From NCBI GenBank assembly GCA_001303025.1, contig LJNK01000010.1, positions 1 to 64,000 of the forward strand: a DNA stretch of 64,000 bases, written 5' to 3'. This document shows, in pieces, positions 39,637 to 48,539 of this stretch. The position numbers and the translations under genes were made by a program. This stretch comes from Deltaproteobacteria bacterium SG8_13 (GTDB lineage Bacteria; Desulfobacterota; Desulfobacteria; Desulfobacterales; SG8-13). The notes beneath the pieces are model-generated. The model had not been told where the DNA came from. It did no database searches and saw only the letters and a program-made list of their open reading frames with translations. The first letter of the stretch is position 1, and every line of letters begins with the position of its first letter.

Positions 39637-42438
39637 TCACAGCGTCTTCTTCAGCGCATCACCGCAGCGGCTGCAGATGCTGGGGTGCCCCTCAACCGTC
39701 CCGACGGAAGGTTCATGTATCCAGCATCTTTCGCACTTCTTCGCCGTTGCCGGCTCCACCTCAATGGAAAGCTGGGCAATCGCATCCCCGGCATCTTTTG
39801 CATTGTCCAGGGAACTGTCGTTGACCAGGTCCGCACGGGAAACGATGAAAATGGCCCTGAGCTCCGCGGCGTAAGGGGCAAGGATATCATAAAGCGGCTT
39901 TCCGGCCGACAGGGTGACGGCGGCATCCAGGGGATGTCCGATCTGCTTCTGGGCCCGCGCTTCTTCGAGGGCTTTGGTCACTTCGCCGCGAACCTCCAGT
40001 ATCCGTTGCCAGTTGCCGCTGAGCGTTTCATTCTTCCATTCCGATCGAACCTCCGGCAGCAGGGCCAGGTGGACACTTTCGGCCTTGTCGCCCGCCCCGG
40101 GAAGGTATTGCCAGATCTCCTCTGCGGTAAAAGACAAAATCGGGGCCATCAGAAGGGCCATCGTTTTGAGAATGTGATAAATGGCGGTTTGAGCGCTCCG
40201 GCGTTCGTCGGATTCGGCCGGGCTGGTGTACAGCCGGTCTTTCAGCACATCGAGGTAGAATGCCGAAAGGTCCAGCGTGCAGTAGTTGTACAACCGGTGA
40301 TAGATGACGTGATAATCGTAATCCCGATAGGCTTTGAGGATTCGCTCGGTCAGCTCCTGCAGCCGGTGAAGGGCAAAGCGATCGATCTCCAGCATGGCCT
40401 CGGTTTCGACCGCATCGGTTGCAGGGTCGAAGTCGAACAGGTTGCCGAGCATAAAACGGCTGGTGTTGCGGATGCGACGATAGGCGTCCGTGAGCTGCTT
40501 TAAGATATTATTCGATATCCGGATGTCCTCGCGGTAATCGGAAGCCGTCACCCACAGCCGCAGAATTTCCGCGCCGTATTTGTCGATGACTTCCTTCGGA
40601 GCGATCACGTTGCCCAGGGACTTGGACATTTTGCGCCCATCGGCATCTACCACGAATCCGTGGGTCAGCACGGAGTCGTAGGGTGCTTTTCCCCGCGTGC
40701 CGACCGCCGTCAACAGCGAGCTGTGGAACCAGCCTCGATGCTGGTCACTGCCCTCCAGGTAGAGATCTGCCGGCCATTTCAAATAGTCACGCTGTTCCAG
40801 GACCGCTGCATGACTCACCCCGGAATCAAACCACACATCCAGAATGTCGTTTTCTTTCTTAAAGGATTTGCCGCCGCACTTCTTGCAGACCGTTCCCTCG
40901 GGTAGAAAGTGATCGGTATCGACTTCAAACCAGATGTCTGCACCGTGCTCGGCAAAAAGGCGGTAGACTTTTTCCATCAGCGCCTCGTCCAGCAGCAGTT
41001 CCTCGCAGTCTTCACAGTAAAAAACTGCGATCGGCACGCCCCAGGCGCGCTGACGGGATACGCACCAGTCGGGTCGGTTTTCGATCATTCCGTAGATCCG
41101 CTCCCGGCCCCAGTGGGGCACCCACTGTACCCGGTCGATCTCCTCCAGGGATTTTTTCCGCAACCCCGTTTTTTCCATGGAAATAAACCACTGGGGTGTG
41201 GCGCGAAAGATCACCGGTTGCTTGCAGCGCCAGCAGTGCGGGTAAGCGTGTTCGATGGCCTCTTCCTTGATCAGCGCACCCAGCTCGGCAAGTTTCGCGT
41301 TGATGTTGCGATTGGCCTCGAATACAAACTGACCGTTGAAAAACTCGACCGCATCGGTGAAACATCCCCGTTCATCAACGGGCGAGTAAATGTCCAGGTT
41401 GTATTCCAGACCGACTTCATAGTCTTCCCGACCGTGGCCTGGAGCCGTGTGCACACATCCGGTGCCCGCATCGAGGGTTACGTGCCCGGCCAGTATGATC
41501 AGCGAATCCCGGCCGTACAGAGGGTGGATGCAGTGTTTATTTTCGAGCTCGCCGGGGTCGATTTCAACCAGGATTCGATAATCGCGGATGCCGAAAGCCC
41601 CCATGCAGGGTTCAACCAGGTCCCGGGCCAGTATGAGGACTTCATCGTTTCCGACATCCACGGCCGCGTAAGGCAGGTCCGGATGCAAGGCAACAGCCAG
41701 GTTGGCCGGCAGCGTCCAGGGGGTCGTGGTCCAGATGACGATGGAGACTTTTTTCCCTTCCAGCTGGGGATGATCGGCAGCCGGATCCTGCTTCATGGCG
41801 AACTTTACGTAGACCGACGGGGATGCTTCGTCGGCATATTCAATCTCCGCTTCGGCCAGCGCCGTTCGGCAGTCGTTGCACCAGTAAATCGGTTTTTTGC
41901 TCCGGAACAGACTCCCGTCAAGAGCGAACTTTCCACATTCCCGTGCGATGGTGGCTTCGTAACCGTAGTTCATGGTCAGATACGGATCCTCCCACTCCCC
42001 CATCACGCCCAGGCGTTTGAACTCCTCCCGTTGAATGTCGATATACTTTTCGGCATAGGCCCGGCAGAGTTTGCGGACTTCGGCAAGGGAAAGCGCTTTC
42101 TTTTTCTCCCCCAACTCCTTGTCGACATTGTGTTCGATGGGCAGCCCGTGGCAGTCCCAGCCTGGAACGTATATCGAATCGTAGCCGGCCATCTGGCGCG
42201 AGCGGACGATGATGTCTTTCAGGATCTTGTTGAGCGCAGTCCCGATGTGGATGTTCCCGTTGGCATAGGGAGGACCATCGTGCAGAATGAATAGCGGCCT
42301 GCCGTGGGAGTTCTCACGAAGCTTGGCATGCAGCTGCATCTGCTCCCACTTTTCCAGTTGTTCAGGCTCGCGAACCGCCAGGCTCGCCTTCATCGGAAAG
42401 CCGGTCTGCGGCAGGTTAAGGGTCTTCTTGTAATCCAT
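39637..42438 (-). CDS. ileS: Isoleucyl-tRNA synthetase
   Basis: Class I aminoacyl-tRNA synthetase of 933 residues from the ATG behind CCGGAGGA; an in-frame ATG nine codons earlier is less well placed. HIGH motif in [19 protein letters not shown] in [12 protein letters not shown]1 editing domain between, and a C-terminal zinc finger CERCW...CSRCG. This is the bacterial IleRS type. It is first in ileS-lspA-lgt-like-holA-pyk, with a good promoter ~36 nt upstream. Confidence 0.98.
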   Translation of the reverse strand: MDYKKTLNLPQTGFPMKASLAVREPEQLEKWEQMQLHAKLRENSHGRPLFILHDGPPYANGNIHIGTALNKILKDIIVRSRQMAGYDSIYVPGWDCHGLPIEHNVDKELGEKKKALSLAEVRKLCRAYAEKYIDIQREEFKRLGVMGEWEDPYLTMNYGYEATIARECGKFALDGSLFRSKKPIYWCNDCRTALAEAEIEYADEASPSVYVKFAMKQDPAADHPQLEGKKVSIVIWTTTPWTLPANLAVALHPDLPYAAVDVGNDEVLILARDLVEPCMGAFGIRDYRILVEIDPGELENKHCIHPLYGRDSLIILAGHVTLDAGTGCVHTAPGHGREDYEVGLEYNLDIYSPVDERGCFTDAVEFFNGQFVFEANRNINAKLAELGALIKEEAIEHAYPHCWRCKQPVIFRATPQWFISMEKTGLRKKSLEEIDRVQWVPHWGRERIYGMIENRPDWCVSRQRAWGVPIAVFYCEDCEELLLDEALMEKVYRLFAEHGADIWFEVDTDHFLPEGTVCKKCGGKSFKKENDILDVWFDSGVSHAAVLEQRDYLKWPADLYLEGSDQHRGWFHSSLLTAVGTRGKAPYDSVLTHGFVVDADGRKMSKSLGNVIAPKEVIDKYGAEILRLWVTASDYREDIRISNNILKQLTDAYRRIRNTSRFMLGNLFDFDPATDAVETEAMLEIDRFALHRLQELTERILKAYRDYDYHVIYHRLYNYCTLDLSAFYLDVLKDRLYTSPAESDERRSAQTAIYHILKTMALLMAPILSFTAEEIWQYLPGAGDKAESVHLALLPEVRSEWKNETLSGNWQRILEVRGEVTKALEEARAQKQIGHPLDAAVTLSAGKPLYDILAPYAAELRAIFIVSRADLVNDSSLDNAKDAGDAIAQLSIEVEPATAKKCERCWIHEPSVGTVEGHPSICSRCGDALKKTL

Positions 42439-42473
42439 GGGGTCCTCCGGGTTCAAAATCGTCATAAACGCGA

Positions 42474-42503
42474 ATTATTATGAATAAAAACCGACGGTGT
42501 CAA
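42474..42503 (-). promoter_or_regulatory. Promoter of ileS
   Basis: On the minus strand, perfect TTGACA (42503-42498), an 18-nt spacer and AATAAT (42479-42474, 5/6). The predicted start is about 30 nt upstream of the ileS ATG. Confidence 0.65.
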
Positions 42504-42668
42504 GGAAATAGATCTGCCGATCTCAGCGGATGCAACACGATGGAAGGGACAATTAAGCAATTACCGGGGAGCGCGCCGGCCGGACGACCGGCGTCAACAG
42601 GGGTTTTCTTTCGTCAGGCAGACATGACAATCACCACAGATCTTTCGGATACAGCCACCCGGTCCGCT

Positions 42669-43538
42669 TCACTGATCGGCCAACAGTCGCAGCAGGTATT
42701 GACCGTATTCATTTTGCTTCATATCTTCGGCCTGCCGTTGCAGTCGATCCGCATCGATATAACCCAGCCGATAGGCGATTTCTTCCACGCTTGCGATTCG
42801 CAATCCCTGCCTTTCCTGAATCGCCTGCACATAACTGGCCGCCTGCTGCAGTGCCTCGAAGGTCCCGGTGTCGAGCCACGCATATCCGCGGCCGAGAACT
42901 TCCACCTGGAGCTCGCCCCTGCGAAGATATTCCATGTTGACGTCGGTAATCTCCAGCTCTCCGCGGGCCGAGGGCTTCAGGGATTCTGCAATCCGGACAA
43001 CCCGGTTGTCATACACGTACAGCCCTGTCACTGCGAACGAGGACTTCGGTATTTTCGGTTTTTCTTCGATTCCGACCACCTTGCCCCCGGCATCGAACTC
43101 CACGACGCCGTAACGCTGGGGGTCGCGGACAGAATAGCCGAAAATCAACCCACCTTTGCACAGCTGCACCGCTCGTTTCAGCAGCTGCGAGAGGTTGTGG
43201 CCGAAAAAAATGTTGTCTCCCAGTATCAGGCAAACGTTGTCTGCGCCGATAAAGGACTTGCCCAAGATGAAGGCCTGGGCCAAACCTTCCGGCCGCGGCT
43301 GTTCAGTATAGGTAATGTCCAGCCCCAAACGGGAGCCATCTCCCAAAAGTCGCTCGAACAGTGGAAGATCCTGGGAGGTAGATATCACCAGGATGTCCCG
43401 GATACCGGCCAGCATCAGAACCGAAAGGGGATAGTAGATCATCGGCTTGTCATAGACCGGCAGCAGTTGTTTGCTCACCACCCGTGATATCGGAAACAGC
43501 CGCGTTGCCGAACCGCCTGCCAGAATGATCCCTTTCAC
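42669..43538 (-). CDS. rfbA: Glucose-1-phosphate thymidylyltransferase
   Basis: Makes dTDP-glucose, the first step to dTDP-rhamnose and other surface sugars. 289 residues. The nucleotide-binding start is [39 protein letters not shown], and [26 protein letters not shown] and [10 protein letters not shown] are diagnostic of RmlA. Overlap or distance to ugd is only 15 bp, so the two likely share a transcript. The other dTDP-rhamnose genes are not in the window. Confidence 0.96.
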   Translation of the reverse strand: MKGIILAGGSATRLFPISRVVSKQLLPVYDKPMIYYPLSVLMLAGIRDILVISTSQDLPLFERLLGDGSRLGLDITYTEQPRPEGLAQAFILGKSFIGADNVCLILGDNIFFGHNLSQLLKRAVQLCKGGLIFGYSVRDPQRYGVVEFDAGGKVVGIEEKPKIPKSSFAVTGLYVYDNRVVRIAESLKPSARGELEITDVNMEYLRRGELQVEVLGRGYAWLDTGTFEALQQAASYVQAIQERQGLRIASVEEIAYRLGYIDADRLQRQAEDMKQNEYGQYLLRLLADQ

Positions 43539-43553
43539 AGCTCACAGCTCCCT

Positions 43554-44939
43554 TCAGGCATAGGCCGGCCCCAGAACCATCGAACCCACCGCAATATATG
43601 AGTAGTCCTTGGACACCAGGTCATCGTGGTCCGGAATCATTCTGCGGCCGTCCATGATCAGATAGGGGGGCTTTACCAGTTCTTCGACCGTGCGCGACAG
43701 ACCGCGGAACTCTTCACAATCCGACGATATGAACAGTGCATCGGAGTTCTTTATGGCTTCCCTGGCGCTGTCAAAGTAATCGATTTTCTCGAAAAGAACG
43801 TTCTTGGACGGGTCGAAGACCTGTTTCGCCGACTCGTTGGCCAGCGGGTCGTAGGCGTTTATGCGGGCCGTTCCTTTGCCCAGCAACGATTCGATCACCT
43901 TGATGGAGGAGGCATCGCGCATGTCGTTGGTGTGTTTTTTAAACGCCAGTCCCAACACCGCAACGGTTTTGTTGTTGAATTTGAAACCGGCTTCGGTAAT
44001 GGCCCGGTCGACCAGATAGATTTTCTGGTATTCATTGACCTCGTAGGATGCTTCCAGCATCTTCGTGCTGACATTGACCTTGCGCAGCTGATTGATCAGC
44101 GAGGCAATATCCTTGCCGAAGCAGCTTCCCCCCGCACCGTTGCTCACAAAAGAGCCCCAGGTGCTGATGCGCTCATCGGCGGTCACACCCAGGCGCAAAT
44201 CGTCAATGTTGACGTTGGGGATCTTTTCACCGATCTTCGCCCCGACACCGTTCCAGAACGAAATGTAGGTGAGCAGCATGGTGTTGGCTACGTACTTGAT
44301 GGCTTCGGCGGTCTCCGGGCTCGTTTCAATGTATTTGATCCGCACATGATGAACAAACTGCGAATAAACCCGGCGCAGGATCTTATGGTCCTGCTCGTGA
44401 TCGCATCCCACCACCACGCGATCCGGACGGCGCGCCTGGGCGACGGCCGTGCCCTCTGCCAAAAATTCCGGATTGGCGGATATGCCGAAGTTTTCGACAT
44501 TGTGCGAATTCAGTATCTTCTCCAGGTGGCGGGCCGTTCCGATGGGCACGGTGCTCTTGTTGACCACCACTACCCGGCGCTGGTCTTTTCTTTGCGCCAG
44601 CAGCTGGGCCAGCTGCTGGGCGGCGGCGTCGTAGAAGGTGAGATTCGTCGAGCCGTCCAGATTGGGCGGTGTCGGCAGGCACATGAAAACCGTGTCGGTA
44701 CCCTCGATGATCGATGCCAGGTCACTGGCGAAAAAAAGATACCGGTCCAGCATCTCCCGAATGATATTCGCCAGTCCGGGTTCATTCACGTATGTTTCGA
44801 TCCGTTCCGCCTGCCCGCTGGAAAAAGCCGCCAGTTTTTCCGGATCGTTGTCATACGCATAGACTTGATGGCCGTATTCGGAACATACGGCCGCATGAAC
44901 CAGGCCGACATAGCCCGTACCGCAGACGACAATCTTCAT
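43554..44939 (-). CDS. ugd: UDP-glucose/GDP-mannose dehydrogenase family protein
   Basis: NAD-dependent oxidation of a nucleotide sugar to its uronate. 461 residues with Rossmann GTGYVGLVHAAVCSEYGH at the N-terminus, CLPTPPNLDGSTNL, STVPIGTA, EFLAEGTAV and catalytic Cys in GAGGSCFGKDI. The central dimer helix and C-terminal NAD domain (AVLGLAFKKHTNDMRDA) are complete. UDP-glucose is the likeliest substrate; GDP-mannose cannot be excluded from sequence alone. It pairs with rfbA in a small surface-polysaccharide precursor unit. Confidence 0.92.
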   Translation of the reverse strand: MKIVVCGTGYVGLVHAAVCSEYGHQVYAYDNDPEKLAAFSSGQAERIETYVNEPGLANIIREMLDRYLFFASDLASIIEGTDTVFMCLPTPPNLDGSTNLTFYDAAAQQLAQLLAQRKDQRRVVVVNKSTVPIGTARHLEKILNSHNVENFGISANPEFLAEGTAVAQARRPDRVVVGCDHEQDHKILRRVYSQFVHHVRIKYIETSPETAEAIKYVANTMLLTYISFWNGVGAKIGEKIPNVNIDDLRLGVTADERISTWGSFVSNGAGGSCFGKDIASLINQLRKVNVSTKMLEASYEVNEYQKIYLVDRAITEAGFKFNNKTVAVLGLAFKKHTNDMRDASSIKVIESLLGKGTARINAYDPLANESAKQVFDPSKNVLFEKIDYFDSAREAIKNSDALFISSDCEEFRGLSRTVEELVKPPYLIMDGRRMIPDHDDLVSKDYSYIAVGSMVLGPAYA

Positions 44940-45022
44940 ATGGCACCCCAGTTGTGCTTGATATTATCCCGCATTTTTTGCGATCGGCTTCCGGCAAACC
45001 GACCGTCATGAAACAAGCGGGT

Positions 45023-45532
45023 TTAAGAGAGCAACCCGAACTCCGCCAAAATGTCGTCGAACCCGAGCAGTCGGACTTTGCGCCTGAGAAACTCGGAAAT
45101 CGTGGGCTGGTAGGCCTTGGTTCGGGGGTACATGCTCGCCTCCGAAGGGGTTCGGTTGCCTTTTTCATGATTGCAGCCCTTGCAGGCGGCTACGCAGTTC
45201 TCAAAGGTTGTATCCCCTCCCCTGGATCGGGGGATGATGTGGTCGATGGTCAAGCGGTTGCTTTCCGACTGGCAGTATGCACAGGTAAAACGATCGCGAA
45301 TCAGGACATTTTTCTTGCTGAATGGAACCCGGCTGCGGTAAACGGTTCGAATGAACTTGATCAGCTTGATGACCGCCGGCACTTTCACCTCGGACCCTTC
45401 ACCGGTTTGAACGGTTCTGGCCGAATAGCGCAGCACTTTCACCTTGTCCTTTATCAGCAGGCACATCGCGCGCTTCCAGTTAACGACGTTCAGAAATGAG
45501 TAATCGGCATTGAGTACCACACACTGGGTCAT
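45023..45532 (-). CDS. HNH endonuclease domain protein
   Basis: 169 residues from an ATG with AGGAGAGGA upstream; an earlier in-frame ATG would add 56 residues without similarity. The opening TQCVVLNADYSFLNVVNWKRAMCLL matches stand-alone bacterial HNH proteins. The zinc/HNH core has CAYCQ, TIDHIIPRSRGGDTTFENCVAACKGCNHEKGNRTP. Widely conserved in Desulfobacterota and other phyla; no restriction-modification partner is nearby. Cellular role unknown. Confidence 0.9.
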   Translation of the reverse strand: MTQCVVLNADYSFLNVVNWKRAMCLLIKDKVKVLRYSARTVQTGEGSEVKVPAVIKLIKFIRTVYRSRVPFSKKNVLIRDRFTCAYCQSESNRLTIDHIIPRSRGGDTTFENCVAACKGCNHEKGNRTPSEASMYPRTKAYQPTISEFLRRKVRLLGFDDILAEFGLLS

Positions 45533-45676
45533 GGTCGATCCTCTCCTGGCCGCAGCCAACGGGATTGAAACAGCCATATCCATTACCGCATCCGGTCTGC
45601 ATCCTTGCGCCGGTGATCCGGCTGCAGGCAGGCAGCGGTCTCTGCGGTGGGCCGAAGCGTTGGTGATGACTCTGAT

Positions 45677-45685
45677 ATTATACCA
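45677..45685 (-). promoter_or_regulatory. Extended -10 promoter for the HNH gene
   Basis: TGGTATAAT on the minus strand: consensus TATAAT with the TGn extension, which can compensate for the weak -35 region. The leader to the ATG would be ~140 nt. Confidence 0.5.
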
Positions 45686-45715
45686 TAGAGCAAAAATCAA
45701 ATCATTTCATGGCGG

Positions 45716-45743
45716 TTGAATTTTTACACGAAATCATTATGTT
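45716..45743 (+). promoter_or_regulatory. Putative promoter of the small exported protein gene
   Basis: TTGAAT (45716-45721), a 16-nt spacer and TATGTT (45738-45743), about 120 nt upstream of the ATG at 45864. Confidence 0.35.
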
Positions 45744-45863
45744 GGAACAATCCCTGTCCGGTCATGCACTGCCGCAGCTCGATCCGGGCAATATCTTACC
45801 GGTCTGGCTCTTCGGCCAGAGGCCTATCCGGATTGAGGGCGAACCGCGGCATGCGAGGTCATT

Positions 45864-46235
45864 ATGAAGGTGGTAGGGTTTTTGGCAGCCAGCTGCATCA
45901 CGGCAGCGATCGCGGTGACGGCCTTCGCCGGAGAAGCGGACGTTACGCAAACAGAAGTCGTCCGCACCGGCCCGGGCGTTTACCGTTTTTCAGCAAGTGT
46001 GCTTCATCGCGACGAGGGGTGGGATCACTATGCCGACCGATGGGAGGTGATCGCCCCGGACGGCCACATTCTGGCCACCCGCACCCTCTATCACCCCCAC
46101 GTGAATGAACAGCCATTTACGCGCTCTCTGGGCGACGTGAAAATTCCGACCGGCATTCGCCAGGTTGAAATCCGAGCCCACTGTTCGGTTCACGCTTACG
46201 GAGGCAAATCCGAGTCCGTGAGTCTGCCGGAGTAA
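45864..46235 (+). CDS. Conserved exported protein of unknown function
   Basis: 123 residues with a Sec signal (LAASCITAAIAVTAFAG) and a mature beta-rich part: RTGPGVYRFSASVLHRDEGWDHYADRWEV, LATRTLYHPHVNEQPFTRSL and HCSVHAYGGKS. Similar small periplasmic proteins occur in many Proteobacteria (from memory), but no function is known to me. His/Tyr-rich conserved positions could suit ligand or metal binding; that is speculation. CGAGGT lies upstream of the ATG. Confidence 0.7.
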   Translation: MKVVGFLAASCITAAIAVTAFAGEADVTQTEVVRTGPGVYRFSASVLHRDEGWDHYADRWEVIAPDGHILATRTLYHPHVNEQPFTRSLGDVKIPTGIRQVEIRAHCSVHAYGGKSESVSLPE

Positions 46236-46301
46236 AGCCTCCGGAAGGCGATACCTGATTTCTTTAGAATCGAATAACCATCCGGCCAAGGATAGCCAAC
46301 T

Positions 46302-46661
46302 ATGCTGAACCATCTTACCCTGCTGAAATTTAAAAAACCGACGACAGACGCTGCCGTCGAGGACCTCTCCAGCGACCTGGACGCGCTCCCGAATTCGATC
46401 GTGGAAATACAGATGCTCGAGTTCGGGCGCAACGTGATTCGCACTCCCCGCTCCTATGACTTTGCCGTTTGGGCCCTGTTTGCAAACGAAGAAACGCTGG
46501 CCCGATATCTGCAGCACCCCAAACACCTGTTGGTTGTGGAAAAGATCGAACAGATGAGCGACAGTGTCGTCACTGTCGCTTTCTACGGCAGCGATGCCGG
46601 CTGCCTGCGGGAAAGGCCCCCCGTCAACTGGCTGACGGGGGATGATTTTTCAGACCTGTAA
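46302..46661 (+). CDS. Dabb-family (stress-responsive alpha/beta barrel) protein
   Basis: 119 residues. LNHLTLLKFKKPTTDAAVEDLSSDLDALPNSI and RSYDFAVWALFANEETLARYLQHPKHLLVVEKIEQM match the dimeric Dabb ferredoxin-like barrel. The typical length is ~100; here there is a C-terminal tail rich in Trp/Asp. Function in these small cytosolic dimers is mostly unknown. Confidence 0.8.
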   Translation: MLNHLTLLKFKKPTTDAAVEDLSSDLDALPNSIVEIQMLEFGRNVIRTPRSYDFAVWALFANEETLARYLQHPKHLLVVEKIEQMSDSVVTVAFYGSDAGCLRERPPVNWLTGDDFSDL

Positions 46662-46902
46662 GCCGAAACAAAGGCTGCGGATATCACCGATCCGCGCACA
46701 CTCTTTGAAATCCGCCGACCGGCTGCCTGCATTTTGTCTCCCGGAAGAACCGCTCCGGGCCTCGATAGACTGCTGCTTGACTATAACACCCTTATTTTTA
46801 TATAATTATCTATAGTCAGCCGTGAGGATCTCGCCATGTATCGTGTTATCCCCACGCTCCGGAGCAGCTGGCCTCCACAACCCAACATCCAACAACGGGC
46901 AG
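46662..46902. other. Intergenic region upstream of the DUF1566 gene
   Basis: 241 bp with no gene. The 3' half holds an AT-rich promoter flanked by an inverted repeat (separate entry). Confidence 0.5.
46777..46818 (+). promoter_or_regulatory. Promoter bracketed by an inverted repeat
   Basis: TTGACT (46777-46782), an 18-nt spacer and TATAAT (46801-46806). TGACTATA (46778-46785) and TATAGTCA (46811-46818) are perfect inverted repeats that overlap the -35 and the predicted transcription start. This looks like an operator pair for a regulator or a leader hairpin. Confidence 0.6.
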
Positions 46903-47397
46903 ATGTACCGACGGATTGTGCACATCGTTATCGTTCTGGTCGGCGCTGTCAGCATCGGGCTGCCGGTCAGCCCCTGTGCACTGGGCGGCCAGCGGTTCAC
47001 GGACAACGGGGATGGTACCGTCACAGACCACCAGCTCGGTGTGATGTGGGCCAAAAGCGACAATCAGGGGGATATCGGCTGGAAGCAAGCCGAGGCATAT
47101 GCCCGTTACAGCTTCGGCCTGACGGTCGGCAACCAGTACACCAACTGGCGCCTGCCCACGCTCGACGAGCTGCAGAGTCTGTATGTGACAAAGCCGGGCT
47201 ATAACGGATACGGAACCGACTGCGGCGTCCAGACGAAGATCGTATCGCAGATCAATCTGAGTTGCATTTTGGTGTGGTCCTCGGACGAGGCATTGGGCTC
47301 TCACATGGCCTTCAATTTCAATATCGGCAACCCATTCACCGTGCAATCCTACGACATCTCCGGGTGCCGGGTATTGCCGGTGCGAAACATCGACTGA
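46903..47397 (+). CDS. Exported DUF1566-domain protein
   Basis: 164 residues from the ATG that gives a clean signal peptide (VHIVIVLVGAVSIGLPVSPCALG). The mature part is a DUF1566/Lcl-C-terminal domain: FTDNGDGTVTDHQLGVMWAKSDN, WKQAEAYARYS, TNWRLPTLDELQSLY and the C-terminal CRVLPVRN. Two inner Cys (near GTDCGV and LSCIL) plus the terminal Cys may pair. A GTG 27 codons upstream is in frame but spoils the signal. These domains occur in secreted proteins; ligand unknown. Confidence 0.78.
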   Translation: MYRRIVHIVIVLVGAVSIGLPVSPCALGGQRFTDNGDGTVTDHQLGVMWAKSDNQGDIGWKQAEAYARYSFGLTVGNQYTNWRLPTLDELQSLYVTKPGYNGYGTDCGVQTKIVSQINLSCILVWSSDEALGSHMAFNFNIGNPFTVQSYDISGCRVLPVRNID

Positions 47398-47405
47398 ACG
47401 ACAAT

Positions 47406-47615
47406 ATGAAATACTTTATCAGACATTTCGAAGACGGTTACCAGGTGTTTGAAAAAGACGGCGAGGAGGAGATCCTGATCGCTTCGTTTCACCGTGAACC
47501 GCAAACCCAAAGCGGAAAAAAATCTTCTGCCCAGCGCCGGGCGGAAGAGTATTGCGATCTCCTCAATCAAAAAGACAGCGGCGGTGGGTTGTTTCTGGAT
47601 CTGAGCGGAGAGTAA
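47406..47615 (+). CDS. Small hypothetical protein (69 aa)
   Basis: Begins 8 bp after the DUF1566 gene. MKYFIRHFEDGYQVFEKDGEEEILIASFHRE suggests a small beta-hairpin domain followed by a charged helix. No clear ribosome site, so expression may depend on coupling. No family recognised. Confidence 0.5.
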   Translation: MKYFIRHFEDGYQVFEKDGEEEILIASFHREPQTQSGKKSSAQRRAEEYCDLLNQKDSGGGLFLDLSGE

Positions 47616-47969
47616 CCTGCATTGTTCAAAGGCCAGACAACCGGGTCGCGTTTTACCGGATTTTTCCAGGTCACCGTCGTGTCCAAACTCACCCTCTTCG
47701 CCATATTTTCGCCAAACGCCAACCGCCTCCGTGGCAGCTGCTTCGATCAGCGACCGCCCCTCCTGCGGCGGCTTCTGGTTCGTCTGCCACCCATCGCCTG
47801 TCACGGGTCAACGGCCGCCGGTTCGCGCGCGCCCAAATATCGGCGGGCGTTGATTTGACATTCGGCAATGAAACCATAGAGTCTATAAGAGATCTCAGCC
47901 GTCGTCGTCAGACGCATTTGCGAAACGACGCTGACTGGCGTTTCAGATCAACGCATTGCTTTTTCCCGC
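47616..47969. other. Gene-free stretch upstream of the selenorhodanese
   Basis: 354 bp. Open frames exist on both strands but none shows family similarity, a ribosome site or a plausible protein. The last ~115 bp carry the putative promoter at 47855-47882. Confidence 0.5.
47855..47882 (+). promoter_or_regulatory. Putative promoter of the selenorhodanese gene
   Basis: Perfect TTGACA (47855-47860), a 16-nt spacer and TAGAGT (47877-47882, 4/6). The leader to the ATG at 47982 would be ~95 nt. Confidence 0.5.
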
Positions 47970-47981
47970 ATGGAGGAATCT

Positions 47982-48398
47982 ATGAACCGATTCTGGACTT
48001 CAAGATCGTTATTTGCCGCGTTTATCCTTTCGGCGCTCTTGCTCGTAACTGCCCCCGGCTGCGCCCAAACTTCCCTGAAGCGGATTACGGTCGGCGAGCT
48101 CAATGCAATCCTTGCCGACCAGCAGGCCGTGATCGTGGACGTGCGCGACACGAGAGACTGGGACAGCAGCGATCAGAAAATAAAAGGCGCTATCCGCCTC
48201 GACCCGAGAAACCTGGACCCGGCAAATTTGCCGATAGCCAAAAACGCCGCGCTGGTGTTGTACTGAGCCTGACCGAACGAACAAACAAGTGCCCGGGTGG
48301 CACAAAAATTGATACAAAACGGTTATACCAACGTCCTCATTCTAAAGGGCGGCTGGAACGCATGGTTCAGGGACGGATACCCGGTTGAAAGAAAATGA
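47982..48398 (+). CDS. Exported rhodanese-like protein with two in-frame TGA (Sec-x-Sec) codons
   Basis: The ATG follows GGAGGAATCT directly. 138 residues if both TGA codons are read as selenocysteine. Residues 1-~27 are a signal peptide ending LVTAPGC, possibly a lipobox with Cys27. A single rhodanese domain follows: VIVDVRDTRDW at ~50-60 and KGAIRLDPRNL. The active-site strand LVLY is at 91-94, then TGA (48264-48266) = residue 95, Ala96, TGA (48270-48272) = residue 97, then PNEQTSARVAQKL. The end KGGWNAWFRDGYPVE is intact, and the frame closes with TGA at 48396. Relatives have Y-C-x-C-P-N-E-x-T-S-A here, so both stops sit exactly on Cys positions. A hairpin at 48289-48303 fits a bacterial SECIS. 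A conventional reading would end at Tyr94 without any active site. A degraded gene is possible but would need two mutations at just these codons and nowhere else. Confidence 0.88.
48289..48303 (+). promoter_or_regulatory. Putative bacterial SECIS element
   Basis: GTGCC-CGGGT-GGCAC: a perfect 5-bp stem with a 5-nt loop whose second and third bases are G. The loop begins 27 nt after the first TGA and 21 nt after the second, inside the range I recall for bacterial SECIS loops (about 16-37 nt). The hairpin lies within the coding sequence, as in other bacteria. One hairpin could serve both codons. Confidence 0.72.
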
Positions 48399-48440
48399 GC
48401 CACCAGAACGAGGTCCCCGGCTGAGCGAAGCACAAGGCCG

Positions 48441-48468
48441 CCGGGGGCAGTCGAAAGGCTGCCCCCGG
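48441..48468. repeat. GC-rich hairpin after the selenorhodanese gene
   Basis: CCGGGGGCAG and CTGCCCCCGG form a perfect 10-bp stem with an 8-nt loop, ~43 nt past the stop. No T-run follows, so it may stabilise the 3' end or stop transcription only partly. Confidence 0.5.
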
Positions 48469-48539
48469 TCGTCGGGCCGTTTGAGCCCGTACGGTCTGCC
48501 CCCAACGAATCCGAAGACCATTGAAGCGATGGAGAAGCG

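Larger units (their letters stand above)
45533..45863. other. Divergent intergenic region
   Basis: 331 bp between the HNH gene (minus) and the exported-protein gene (plus). It holds the two putative promoters listed separately and no convincing gene. Confidence 0.5.

Noticed and set aside
40909-42294. 461-codon open frame antisense to ileS
   Set aside because: It lies wholly opposite a certain gene, has no family similarity and no ribosome site. A shadow of GC-rich codon usage.
43626-45011. 461-codon open frame antisense to ugd
   Set aside because: Entirely opposite a clear UDP-sugar dehydrogenase; composition typical of a shadow frame.
47349-47804. 151-codon minus-strand frame across the gap before the selenorhodanese
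   Set aside because: It runs opposite the 69-aa gene and part of the gap, with no domain, signal or ribosome site. I could not support it.
47982-48398. Treating the rhodanese as a pseudogene with two nonsense mutations
   Set aside because: Both TGAs fall on conserved Cys codons, the frame is intact on both sides, TAA/TAG are absent, a SECIS-like hairpin is in place and selB is present. Chance decay does not explain this pattern well.
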